From the NCBI RefSeq assembly GCF_001648775.1, contig NZ_LVEJ01000026.1:124001-188000 (forward strand): DNA of 64,000 nucleotides, in the 5' to 3' direction. The notes under the pieces are model-generated. The model was not told where the DNA came from. It saw only the letters and a program-made list of their open reading frames with translations, and did no database searches. Every line of letters begins with the position of its first letter. The stretch's first letter is position 1. Origin of the DNA: Pseudomonas fluorescens (GTDB taxonomy: Bacteria; Pseudomonadota; Gammaproteobacteria; Pseudomonadales; Pseudomonadaceae). Below, piece by piece: positions 53,819-62,251 of the stretch. Position numbers and translations under genes: made by a program.

Positions 53819-55252
53819 GGTTCGGCGAATCCGGTTGATGTAACGGGCATGGCGGCGTTCAAGCTCAATCCCTTCACCGCTACGTTCAAGTTGCTCGCGG
53901 GCATAGCATCGGGTGGTATTAAGCATGCGGTATCGGCCGGCATGACTGCCCCGCTCCACCGTCAACAATGACTTCTGCGCCAGGCTTTCGATAATCGCGG
54001 CAAGGCGTGGCGAAGCCAGTTGCGGGCAACTGATCACCGCCAGCGCCGCGTCCAGCGTAAACGCCATTTTGAACACCGATAAGCGTTGCAATGCGCGTTG
54101 TTCCTGCTCGCTCAAACGCTCATAGCTCCAGTCGAGTGCCGCCTGCATCGATTGGTGTCGCGCTACCGCGGTGCGCCGGCCATGGCTGAGCACTTGCAGG
54201 CCGTGGGCCATTTGCGCCTGCAAGCCGACCAACGCCAGTGCATCAATCTGCGCCGCCGCCAGTTCGATCGCCAGCGGCAATCCGTCGAGCTGACGACAGA
54301 TTGCCAGGACCGCGCTGACATCCTGCTCGCGCAAATGGAAATCATGTTGTCGTGCCCGCGCACGGCTGACAAACAACTGCACCGACGCATGGTTCATGGC
54401 GTCATTGATGCAGGTGGTTGCTGCGCGTTTGGGGATGGCCAGCGGTGGCACGCACTGCAGGGTTTCCAATCCGACCTGCAACGCCTCACGACTGCTGGCG
54501 AGTATCGACAGTCGCGGCGCGGCTTCGAGCAAGATTTCCACGGCCGCTCCACAGGCCTCACGCCGGGGGTCACAGTTATCCAGCAGCAGCAAGGCGTGAC
54601 GAGTCGACAGACCGGATAAATCAGTTCCCAGGGTGCGCAGCAGATGATCGAGCAACGGCGTGTCGTCGTCGATCAGGCTCAAATCAAGCAGCCACACGCC
54701 GTCTCGGTAATATTGCAAAAGCAGTTCCGCGACACGCAGCGCCACGGTGGACTTGCCGACGCCGGCCGCGCCAGTGATGGTCATCAGCCGGCACAGCGGC
54801 ATTTGCCGTACCAGTCCGCCCACCAGCGCGTCGCGCCCGGCAACCGCGGTCAGGCGCGCGGGCAAATTATGCAGCGGTGTTTGCAAGCCTTCGAAGACCA
54901 CTTGCGCGACAGGGTCGCAATGCACCGGGGCGATGAAACTGTAACCGCATTGCGGGACGTTAACGATGTAGCGCTGACCGTTTTCACCGTCACCCAAGGC
55001 CCGCCTCAGCGCGGCGATGTGCACGCGCAAATTGATCTCTTCGACCACCGACGTCGGCCATACGAGCGCGATCAGTTGCTCCTTTTTGACCACGCGCCCG
55101 GCACGCTCGACCAGCACTTGCAAGATGTCCAGCGCGCGACCGCCCATGCGCAATGGCCGATCTCCATCGAGTATCAGCCGTTGGCGCAGGTGGAAGGCGT
55201 AAGGGCCGAAATGCAGCACCGACGCCGAGTTGAAATCGTTAAGGCTATCCAT
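53795..55252 (-). CDS. Winged-helix/ATPase regulator, short paralogue
   Basis: This 485-aa protein has an N-terminal OmpR-type winged helix (LHFGPYAFHLRQRL, LQVLVERAGRVVKKEQLI, YIVNVPQCGYSFIAP). A STAND ATPase with Walker A GAAGVGKSTV (near 150) and Walker B LLLLDNCDP follows, and the protein ends soon after the ATPase helical region. It is homologous to the 50930-53818 product but lacks its TPR tail. The two genes are convergent and their 3' ends overlap by 24 bp. Confidence 0.93.
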   Translation of the reverse strand: MDSLNDFNSASVLHFGPYAFHLRQRLILDGDRPLRMGGRALDILQVLVERAGRVVKKEQLIALVWPTSVVEEINLRVHIAALRRALGDGENGQRYIVNVPQCGYSFIAPVHCDPVAQVVFEGLQTPLHNLPARLTAVAGRDALVGGLVRQMPLCRLMTITGAAGVGKSTVALRVAELLLQYYRDGVWLLDLSLIDDDTPLLDHLLRTLGTDLSGLSTRHALLLLDNCDPRREACGAAVEILLEAAPRLSILASSREALQVGLETLQCVPPLAIPKRAATTCINDAMNHASVQLFVSRARARQHDFHLREQDVSAVLAICRQLDGLPLAIELAAAQIDALALVGLQAQMAHGLQVLSHGRRTAVARHQSMQAALDWSYERLSEQEQRALQRLSVFKMAFTLDAALAVISCPQLASPRLAAIIESLAQKSLLTVERGSHAGRYRMLNTTRCYAREQLERSGEGIELERRHARYINRIRRTSGVHVLA

Positions 55253-55342
55253 GCCAACTATCTTGGCAGTCTCTGATGACGCGACAACTGCTGCGCGGGG
55301 CGCAGCACGGACATACGGGTGCCTCAGACGGACACAAACGCT

Positions 55343-56296
55343 CTAGCTGAACTGTTCGCGGTATTGTGCGGGGGTCAGACCGAGCTTTTCTGCGAACAGC
55401 GAACGCATGTGCCGCACGCTGCCGAAACCACTTTTGTATGCCACGGTTTTAAGCGGCAGATCACTGGTTTCCAACAGATTGCGTGCACAGTCGATGCGCG
55501 CACTTTGCAGAAACTCCATCGGCGTCATGTTGATATCGCGGGTAAACAGCCGCGCGAAGTGCCGCGCACTCATGTTGGCAATGGAGGCCATGCGCTCGAC
55601 CGTGAACGCTTCGTCGAGGTGTTCGAGCACGTAACTCTGCGCGCGGGTGATCGGCGTTTCCTGCGGTGCCACCGCCGCCATCAACGGACTGAACTGCGCT
55701 TGGCCGCCCTGCCGTTTCATCACCACCAGCAGGACTTTGGCCACGTCCTGCGCGAGTTTCTTGCCGTGATCGCGGGCGATAATTGCCAGCGCCATATCGA
55801 TTCCCGCCGTGACGCCACCCGAGGTGATCAGATTGCGATCTTCGACATAGATCTGATCGTTCGCAACATGGGCTTTAGGGAAACCCTTGATCAGGCGCTC
55901 GGTGTAGTTCCAGTGCGTGGTCACACGGTAACCATCAAGCAGTCCGGCATGCCCCAGTACAAAAGCGCCGGTGCAGATCGAACCGTAATAATCGACCCGC
56001 TGGACAGCGCGTTTGAGCCAGGCGAACAACGCCGGAAATTGTTGGTTGTAGGCACCGGGGCCGCCCGGTACCAGCAGCAGGTCATAACGATCGCTGTCGG
56101 CGTCGCCGATAGTCCGGTCGGCGTGCACCAGCACGCCGTTGGAGGCCCGCAGCGGACCATCCGCAGTGCCTAGCGTGATCAACTGATAATGCGCATCGGG
56201 TTTCAGGTAGCGATTGGCAACCGAAAAAACCTCCAGTGGCCCGGCCATGTCGAGCAGGAGAAAGTCGGGGAACAGCACCATTGCCACGGTTTTCAT
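55343..56296 (-). CDS. GlxA-type AraC regulator with DJ-1/PfpI domain
   Basis: This 317-aa protein has an N-terminal DJ-1/PfpI fold (VAMVLFPDFLLLDMAGPLEV; GSICTGAFVLGHAGLLDG with the elbow Cys) and a C-terminal AraC double HTH (MASIANMSARHFARLFTRD, KTVAYKSGFGSVRHMRSLF). GlxA-type regulators often respond to amines or other nitrogen compounds, but the ligand here is unknown. It is divergent from the pirin gene, with a 216-bp gap. Confidence 0.95.
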   Translation of the reverse strand: MKTVAMVLFPDFLLLDMAGPLEVFSVANRYLKPDAHYQLITLGTADGPLRASNGVLVHADRTIGDADSDRYDLLLVPGGPGAYNQQFPALFAWLKRAVQRVDYYGSICTGAFVLGHAGLLDGYRVTTHWNYTERLIKGFPKAHVANDQIYVEDRNLITSGGVTAGIDMALAIIARDHGKKLAQDVAKVLLVVMKRQGGQAQFSPLMAAVAPQETPITRAQSYVLEHLDEAFTVERMASIANMSARHFARLFTRDINMTPMEFLQSARIDCARNLLETSDLPLKTVAYKSGFGSVRHMRSLFAEKLGLTPAQYREQFS

Positions 56297-56512
56297 GGGA
56301 GGACATCGCTTAAATCAGAGAGAGGCATAAGACACGCCAGGCATTATGGCCAAGTGCGGCACTTCGGGCGCAAAAGTTTGCGTGAGGGGCATCGCATAAC
56401 TGTCAACCTGATCGGGACAGTCTTTCAATTTCCATCTACTTATTGCATCGCACAGTAACCAGTAACCTTCTCCTCACTCGGACGAATTCACGTCCCGCAA
56501 GGAGATTTCATC

Positions 56513-57235
56513 ATGCTGACCCTTCGCAAAGCCTCCGATCGTGGCCTCGCCAATCATGGCTGGTTGAAGTCGTTCCACACCTTTTCCTTCGCCAGCTACC
56601 GTGACCCGCGTGAGCAAGGTTTCTCTGACCTGCTGGTGATCAACGATGACCGCGTCGCTGCCGGCAAAGGCTTCGGCCAACACCCTCATCGTGACATGGA
56701 GATTTTTTCCTATGTGCTGGAGGGTGCGCTGGAACACAAGGACACGCTGGGCACTGGCTCGGTGATCCGCCCGGGTGACGTGCAATTGATGAGCGCCGGC
56801 AGCGGCGTGGCGCACAGCGAGTTCAACCATTCGGCGACCAAGCCAGTGCACTTCCTGCAGATATGGATTGTGCCGGAGGTCGCCGGTGCCAAACCGCGAT
56901 ATCAACAGGAGCATTTCAGCGCCGAGAAAAAACGCGGTCGTCTGCAGTTGATCATTTCGCCGGACGGCAAGCACGGTTCGCTCAAGGTGCGTCAGGATGC
57001 ACGAGTCTTCGCCGGGCTGTTCGACGGCAAGGAAAGCGCCACGCTGGAACTGCCGGCCAACCGCTATGCCTATGTGCATGTCGCACGTGGCAGCGTTGAA
57101 CTCAACGGCCAGCCATTGCGCGAAGGTGACGGCGTCCGGGTTCGCGAGGAACATTTGCTGACTTTGAGCAACGGTGTCGATGCCGAGGTGTTGGTGTTCG
57201 ACTTGCGGCCGCAGGAATTGCCTGAGATGCCATGA
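56513..57235 (+). CDS. Pirin-family protein
   Basis: This 240-aa bicupin has metal ligands in FGQHPHRDMEIFSYV (HxH and Glu) and GSGVAHSEFNHS, and the typical start RKASDRGLANHGWLKSFHTF. Bacterial pirins of the YhhW group can have quercetinase activity; a regulatory role is also reported for some. AAGGAG precedes the ATG. A terminator follows 20 bp after the stop. Confidence 0.95.
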   Translation: MLTLRKASDRGLANHGWLKSFHTFSFASYRDPREQGFSDLLVINDDRVAAGKGFGQHPHRDMEIFSYVLEGALEHKDTLGTGSVIRPGDVQLMSAGSGVAHSEFNHSATKPVHFLQIWIVPEVAGAKPRYQQEHFSAEKKRGRLQLIISPDGKHGSLKVRQDARVFAGLFDGKESATLELPANRYAYVHVARGSVELNGQPLREGDGVRVREEHLLTLSNGVDAEVLVFDLRPQELPEMP

Positions 57236-57256
57236 CCTGGTACTTCAATGCTCACG

Positions 57257-57284
57257 AAAAACGGCCTTCTTTGAAGGCCGTTTT
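57257..57284. terminator. Bidirectional terminator between pirin and convergent gene
   Basis: AAAACGGCCTTC-N3-GAAGGCCGTTTT has a 12-bp arm with flanking A and T runs. It serves both the pirin gene and the hypothetical gene that ends at 57285 on the other strand. Confidence 0.9.
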
Positions 57285-57701
57285 CTATTGTGCTGATTCG
57301 GGAGCTTGTTGCGAAGCAGGTCTTGGTGCGCCTATATCTTTACCTACCTGGATCGCCGCGAGTGTCGTCTGCAAGGTGGTTAACACCGCTGCCTGATTGG
57401 CGAAGTGCGCCCCCACGACGACGGTGATCATTCCGAGAAAATGGACGGCTGTCGTCGCCCAGTAATGCGCCTTCACTGTCGAGGCCTGTTTGATGGCTTC
57501 TTTTGATTCTTCGGCGATCCGTTGTACACCGTCCCACATCAGATCGTATCGTTTATCCCTCTCCATTTGAGCCTTGTCTCGCTCAGTCTGAGTCAACAGG
57601 TAAGCATCAATTCTCGCCGACACACCCTCGACCCGGGCGTCCATCCTGGTCTCAATGGTTTCGATCCTGGCATTGAATTCTTCACGGCTTATAGGGTTCA
57701 T
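57285..57701 (-). CDS. Coiled-coil membrane protein of unknown function
   Basis: This 138-aa protein has an N-terminal helix-rich coiled coil (about 5-70: REEFNARIETIETRMDARVE, DKAQMERDKRYDLMWDG) and one transmembrane helix (about 83-105: WATTAVHFLGMITVVVG). It resembles DUF1640-like coiled-coil membrane proteins in outline; no function is known to me. The ATG at 57701 is preferred to an upstream TTG at 57770. The region 57702-57948 holds no gene I can support. Confidence 0.75.
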   Translation of the reverse strand: MNPISREEFNARIETIETRMDARVEGVSARIDAYLLTQTERDKAQMERDKRYDLMWDGVQRIAEESKEAIKQASTVKAHYWATTAVHFLGMITVVVGAHFANQAAVLTTLQTTLAAIQVGKDIGAPRPASQQAPESAQ

Positions 57702-57948
57702 GGCTTGGGTATTCCGACTTTTACTCGATAGATCACTGATTGAATTTTGACTGAATTCCGTGGTTTTCAATTCGACACCTTCCTGGGTCTAGCGATACCG
57801 TCCCTGGTCTTAAAGCGGTGAGAGTCCAACGTCCCTCACGAGCTGACGAAAACAATAGGCCGCATCCAGAATGCTTACAAGCCGGGAGATTCTGCCTCTG
57901 GTGTAGGCCGTTTCGTCAGAGGCTGTAGCCGTGCCAAAGAACGTCTCC

Positions 57949-58824
57949 CTAGTCATTCTCCGATGCGAACACGTCGACAATCTGCTCAATCACCGCCCTC
58001 ACCCGCGCGGTATGCCGCAGATCCGCGTGGGTCACCAACCACACTTCGTACGGCAGCGGTCGAGTGCGTTGCGGCCAGAGTCTGATCAGGCCATCGCGCT
58101 CGCCCATGTACACCGGGATTTCTCCTACACCTAAACCTGCTGCAATCGAACGGCGCACGAGCAGGCTGGAACTGAGGCTGGCGACGATGCGGCCGCGACT
58201 TAGCGGCTCCGACACCAGGGTCAGGTCCTTTTTGCTTTGCAGATACGGTTGATAGACCACCAGATCATGCCTCTCGAATGCCGTGTCCGGCTGCGGCACG
58301 CCATTAGCATCGATATACGCTTGGGAAGCGAACAGCCCCACCGGCCATCGGGCGATTCGCCGGGCGATCAGGTCAGGGTTGTCCGGCCGGGTGTTGCGCA
58401 CCGCGATATCCGCCTCGCGCTTGGCCAGGCTGAGGATCTGCGTGGACGCATCCAGCTGCACTCGTACGTCCGGGTGCTGCTCGTGCAAACGGGCAATGGC
58501 CGGAATCAGAAAGTCGATGGCCAGCGAATCGGTGGTACTGACGCGCACCGTGCCGGTCAGGCGATCGTCCAGACCTTGAATCTGCCGCTCCAGCTCCAGC
58601 GCCGAATGCTCCATTTTCTCCACGCTTTTAAGCGCTGCTTCGCCGACCGCCGTCAACGCATAGCCGTCGGAGGTGCGCAAAAACAACGTCGCGCTCAGGG
58701 ACTTTTCCAGTGCCGTGATCCGTCGTCCGACCGTAGCCTGATCCACTCCCAGCACCCGCGCTGCGCCGCGCAGCGTCGACTCGCGGCAAACGGCAAGAAA
58801 TACCCGTGCGTCATCCCAATTCAT
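57949..58824 (-). CDS. LysR-family regulator
   Basis: This 291-aa protein has a winged helix with ESTLRGAARVLGVDQATVGR and an effector domain with GTVRVSTTDSLAIDFLIPAI. It belongs to the group of LysR proteins often divergent from the transporter or enzyme they control. Here the divergent neighbour is an MFS transporter at 58936, 111 bp away. Confidence 0.95.
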   Translation of the reverse strand: MNWDDARVFLAVCRESTLRGAARVLGVDQATVGRRITALEKSLSATLFLRTSDGYALTAVGEAALKSVEKMEHSALELERQIQGLDDRLTGTVRVSTTDSLAIDFLIPAIARLHEQHPDVRVQLDASTQILSLAKREADIAVRNTRPDNPDLIARRIARWPVGLFASQAYIDANGVPQPDTAFERHDLVVYQPYLQSKKDLTLVSEPLSRGRIVASLSSSLLVRRSIAAGLGVGEIPVYMGERDGLIRLWPQRTRPLPYEVWLVTHADLRHTARVRAVIEQIVDVFASEND

Positions 58825-58935
58825 GCTGCCTCCGTATGATGCAAATACGCATCAGCGTGCCGCTTAATCGCTGCATTAACGCAGCAACGATAGCCGATAT
58901 GCTGAACGCCATAAACCTTCCGCGAGATCGCTATC

Positions 58936-60135
58936 ATGCGCACTTCAAACTCCACCGGTATCTGGCTGCCGATCTTTGCCGGCCTCTGCGCCAGCCTGGT
59001 CAGCATCGGACTGGCGCGTTTCGCTTACACGCCGTTGATTCCTTCGCTGATTGAGGCGCAGTGGTTCAGCGCCAATGATGTGGTCTACCTCGGTGCGGCC
59101 AATCTGGTGGGCTACCTGATCGGCGCCCTGCTCGGCCGGCCGACAGCGCGCCAGCTCGGCAATAAAAATGCCCTGCGGCTGATGATGCTGGTGGTCACGG
59201 CGGCATTTTTTGCCTGCGCGTTTCCGTTGTCGGTGAGCTGGTTCTTTGGTTGGCGGCTGCTGTCGGGGATTGCCGGTGGCGCGATCATGGTGCTGGTGGC
59301 CGCGACCGTACTGCCACACGTTCCGGCGGCGCGTAAAGGATTGGCCAGTGGCGCGATCTTTCTTGGCATCGGTCTTGGCATTGCCGGTTCCGGGACGCTG
59401 GTGCCGCCGCTGTTGAGCCTGGGTTTGCAGGCGACATGGCTGGGCCTGGGCGCATTGGCCCTGTTGCTGACTGCGCTGAGCTGGTTCGGTTGGCCGTCCG
59501 ATTTTGCGCACCCGGTGGCTGCGCACGAAACGGCGTCCGTTGAACCGACTCCGCGCGCTGTCTACGTGCTGTTCGCCCAATATGCCTTTATGGCCGCTGG
59601 TCTGGTGCCGGCGATGGTGTTTCTGGTGGATTACGTGGCGCGTGGACTCGGCGCGGGGGCACATATCGGCGCGCTGATCTGGGTGATGTACGGTTTGGGC
59701 GCGATTGTCGGCCCGGTGAGTTATGGCTTTCTTGCCGATCAGCTTGGCGCACGTTCCGGCATTCGCCTGGTGCTGGTGGTGCAGGCGGTTGCCCTTGGGT
59801 TGCTGGCGCTGACTCACTCGTTCCTGGCGCTGGCGTTGCTGGCGGTGATTCTCGGTTCATTTCCACCCGGCATCGTGCCGCTGGCGCTGGCCCGCGTGCA
59901 TGAGCTGGTGCCGGAGCATCATCGCCAGCAAATCGCCTGGAGCCGTGCCACGGTGTCGTTCGCTACGTTTCAGGCGCTGGCCGGATTTGCCTATTCGGCG
60001 CTGTTCAATGCCAGCGGCGGTCACCACGCGTTGTTGTTCGTTATTGCCGCTGGCGCGATCGTCGTGGCGTTGCTGCTGGAGCAAGCCATGAAATGGCTGC
60101 CCGCCCCGGTTGAGCCGCGCTGCTGCGCAAATTGA
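58936..60135 (+). CDS. MFS transporter (YbfB/YjiJ family)
   Basis: This 399-aa protein has about 12 transmembrane helices and opens with LPIFAGLCASLVSIGLARFA, which fits YbfB/YjiJ-type transporters; LGAANLVGYLIGALLGRP follows. Substrates of this family are poorly known. The gene is divergent from a LysR regulator and is followed 60 bp later by a quinone oxidoreductase gene, which may be cotranscribed. Confidence 0.93.
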   Translation: MRTSNSTGIWLPIFAGLCASLVSIGLARFAYTPLIPSLIEAQWFSANDVVYLGAANLVGYLIGALLGRPTARQLGNKNALRLMMLVVTAAFFACAFPLSVSWFFGWRLLSGIAGGAIMVLVAATVLPHVPAARKGLASGAIFLGIGLGIAGSGTLVPPLLSLGLQATWLGLGALALLLTALSWFGWPSDFAHPVAAHETASVEPTPRAVYVLFAQYAFMAAGLVPAMVFLVDYVARGLGAGAHIGALIWVMYGLGAIVGPVSYGFLADQLGARSGIRLVLVVQAVALGLLALTHSFLALALLAVILGSFPPGIVPLALARVHELVPEHHRQQIAWSRATVSFATFQALAGFAYSALFNASGGHHALLFVIAAGAIVVALLLEQAMKWLPAPVEPRCCAN

Positions 60136-60195
60136 AGGGAATCATTGCCTGCTCGGCAGGCTCCCACTTACACAACTCAAGCCAAGAGAAACGAC

Positions 60196-61194
60196 ATGTC
60201 CCTGCCCAATGAAATGACTCGAATCGAAATCACCGAACCCGGAGGCCCCGAGGTCCTGCAACCCAAACGCGTGGCGCTGCCGGTCGCCGCACAAGGCGAA
60301 GTGCTGATCCGCGTGCACGCCGCCGGGATCAACCGGCCGGATGCTTTGCAGCGTGCCGGTAAGTACCCGATGAAACCCGGGATGAACCCGATCCCCGGGC
60401 TGGAGGTTGCCGGCGAAGTCGTGGCAATCGGGGCGGGTGTCAGCCAGTTCGCCGTGGGCGACAAAGTCTGCGCGCTGACCAATGGCGGCGGTTATGCCGA
60501 GTACTGCGCTGTCCCGGCCGGTCAGACCCTGCCGATTCCCGACGGCCTGGACTGGGTGCACGCCGCCGCGATCCCGGAAACGTTCTTCACTGTGTGGGCC
60601 AACCTGTTCGGCCTCGGCGGCGCCAGCCGTGGTCAACGCGCATTGATTCACGGTGGCACCAGCGGCATCGGCACTACCGCACTGATGCTGTGCCGCGAGT
60701 TCGGTATTGAAGCGTTTGCCACCGCCGGCAGCCAGGACAAATGCGCAGCGATCAGCAAGCTTGGCGGCTTGCCGATCAACTATCGCGAGGAAGAGTTCGC
60801 CCAAGTCATCGCCGAAAAAACCGCAGGCCAGGGCGTCAATGTGATCCTCGACATCATGGGCGGCTCGTACCTCAACGCTAACGTCAGTGCCCTGGCGATG
60901 GATGGTCGACTGGTCATGCTTGGCTTCCTCGGCGGTGCGCGGGCCAACGACTTTGATCTGCTGGCGATGATGGCCAAACGCGCGGTGATCACCGGCTCGC
61001 TGTTGCGCGCGCGCACCGCTGTTGAAAAAGCCGCGATTGCCGATCAATTGCGTGAGCACGTATGGCCGGCGCTGGTTGCCGGGCGTTGCCTGCCGATGAT
61101 CGACAAGGTTTATTCACTCAACGACGCGGCTCAGGCTCACGCGCACATGGAGGCTGGCGACCATATCGGCAAGATCGTGCTGCAGGTGGCCTGA
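60196..61194 (+). CDS. NAD(P)H quinone oxidoreductase (zinc-free MDR, PIG3-type)
   Basis: This 332-aa medium-chain dehydrogenase/reductase has the GroES-like N-terminus (VLIRVHAAGINRPDALQRAG, PGLEVAGEVVAIGAGV). Its Rossmann NADPH site is ALIHGGTSGIGTTALML, and the protein ends with AHMEAGDHIGKIVLQV. It lacks the structural and catalytic zinc Cys clusters of alcohol dehydrogenases and most resembles the TP53I3/PIG3-type quinone reductases. The start at 60196 has AAGAGA nearby. Confidence 0.93.
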   Translation: MSLPNEMTRIEITEPGGPEVLQPKRVALPVAAQGEVLIRVHAAGINRPDALQRAGKYPMKPGMNPIPGLEVAGEVVAIGAGVSQFAVGDKVCALTNGGGYAEYCAVPAGQTLPIPDGLDWVHAAAIPETFFTVWANLFGLGGASRGQRALIHGGTSGIGTTALMLCREFGIEAFATAGSQDKCAAISKLGGLPINYREEEFAQVIAEKTAGQGVNVILDIMGGSYLNANVSALAMDGRLVMLGFLGGARANDFDLLAMMAKRAVITGSLLRARTAVEKAAIADQLREHVWPALVAGRCLPMIDKVYSLNDAAQAHAHMEAGDHIGKIVLQVA

Positions 61195-61291
61195 GTCGCT
61201 GCAGCATTTTGTAATCGTTACGCAGGGACGGCGGTCGAAAATCTCACGCGCAGGCCGAGGCATCTGGTAAAAAGCGTTCTTTGTCTGCGCC

Positions 61292-62251
61292 ATGGTGAAA
61301 CGTTTAATGTTCCTGTCCTTCATGACGCGTCTGCGCCGCCGTCGTTTGGTGTTCGCCTGCATGGCCGCTTTGATAATCGGCGTGCCGACGAGTTGTGCCG
61401 TGCTGGAACACACCGAGCGCAAACTGCTGTTTCGCATCGAACCGGGGACGGCCGGCTGGTATCACGGCTTACCCGGCAGCGTGCAGGAACTCGATCTGCA
61501 ACCGAAGAGTTTCAAGGCCGGGGAAAACATTCACGCCTGGTGGTGGCCGGCGGAAAAGGCTAATGCGCCGGCGATTCTCTATCTGCACGGGGTGCGTTGG
61601 AACCTGACCGGACAGTTGTTCCGCATCGAGCAATTGCGCGCAGCGGGCTACTCGGTGCTGGCTATCGATTACCGCGGGTTCGGCCAGAGCAAGGGTGATT
61701 TACCCTCGGAAAGCAGTGTTTACGAAGATGCACGGGTGGCGTGGGAACGCTTCAAACTGTTGCAACCGGATCCGAACAAACGCCTGATCTACGGCCACTC
61801 GTTGGGTGGTGCCGTGGCTATCGATCTGGCCGCAGAACTTGGCCAGGACGCGGCCCGTGATAAAACGCCGTTGCCCGTACGCGGACTGGTGATCGAATCG
61901 ACGTTCACCTCGCTGGCCGATGTTGCTGCTGCCGTGGCCAACACCTCACTGCCCGTACGCTGGCTGCTGTCGCAGAAATTCGATTCGATCGACAAGATCG
62001 CCGACATTCACATGCCGCTGCTGGTGGTCCACGGTTTGGCGGACGCTTTTGTGCCGCCGCGTTTCAGCGAGCAACTGTTCAACGCCGCGCAACAACCCAA
62101 GCGTTTGCTGTTGGTGCCGGGCGCGACGCATAACAACAGCATGGCGCTGGGTGGGCAGAATTACCGCAAGGCGCTCGACAGCCTGATGCAGAGCAAGCCG
62201 GCCCCTCGGGTGGCCGGGCCTGCGACCGTGCGCAGCGGGCGGGACACTTAA
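61292..62251 (+). CDS. Membrane-anchored alpha/beta hydrolase
   Basis: This 319-aa protein has an N-terminal signal anchor (about 15-38; a Cys in PTSCAVLEH may be lipidated). It has a serine hydrolase core with LYLHGVRWN, the nucleophile elbow YGHSLGGA (Ser near 170), Asp in VVHGLADAFVPP and His in GATHNNSM. The fold resembles YfhR/ABHD13-type hydrolases. The substrate is unknown. Its stop overlaps that of the convergent ABC gene by 4 bp. Confidence 0.93.
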   Translation: MVKRLMFLSFMTRLRRRRLVFACMAALIIGVPTSCAVLEHTERKLLFRIEPGTAGWYHGLPGSVQELDLQPKSFKAGENIHAWWWPAEKANAPAILYLHGVRWNLTGQLFRIEQLRAAGYSVLAIDYRGFGQSKGDLPSESSVYEDARVAWERFKLLQPDPNKRLIYGHSLGGAVAIDLAAELGQDAARDKTPLPVRGLVIESTFTSLADVAAAVANTSLPVRWLLSQKFDSIDKIADIHMPLLVVHGLADAFVPPRFSEQLFNAAQQPKRLLLVPGATHNNSMALGGQNYRKALDSLMQSKPAPRVAGPATVRSGRDT

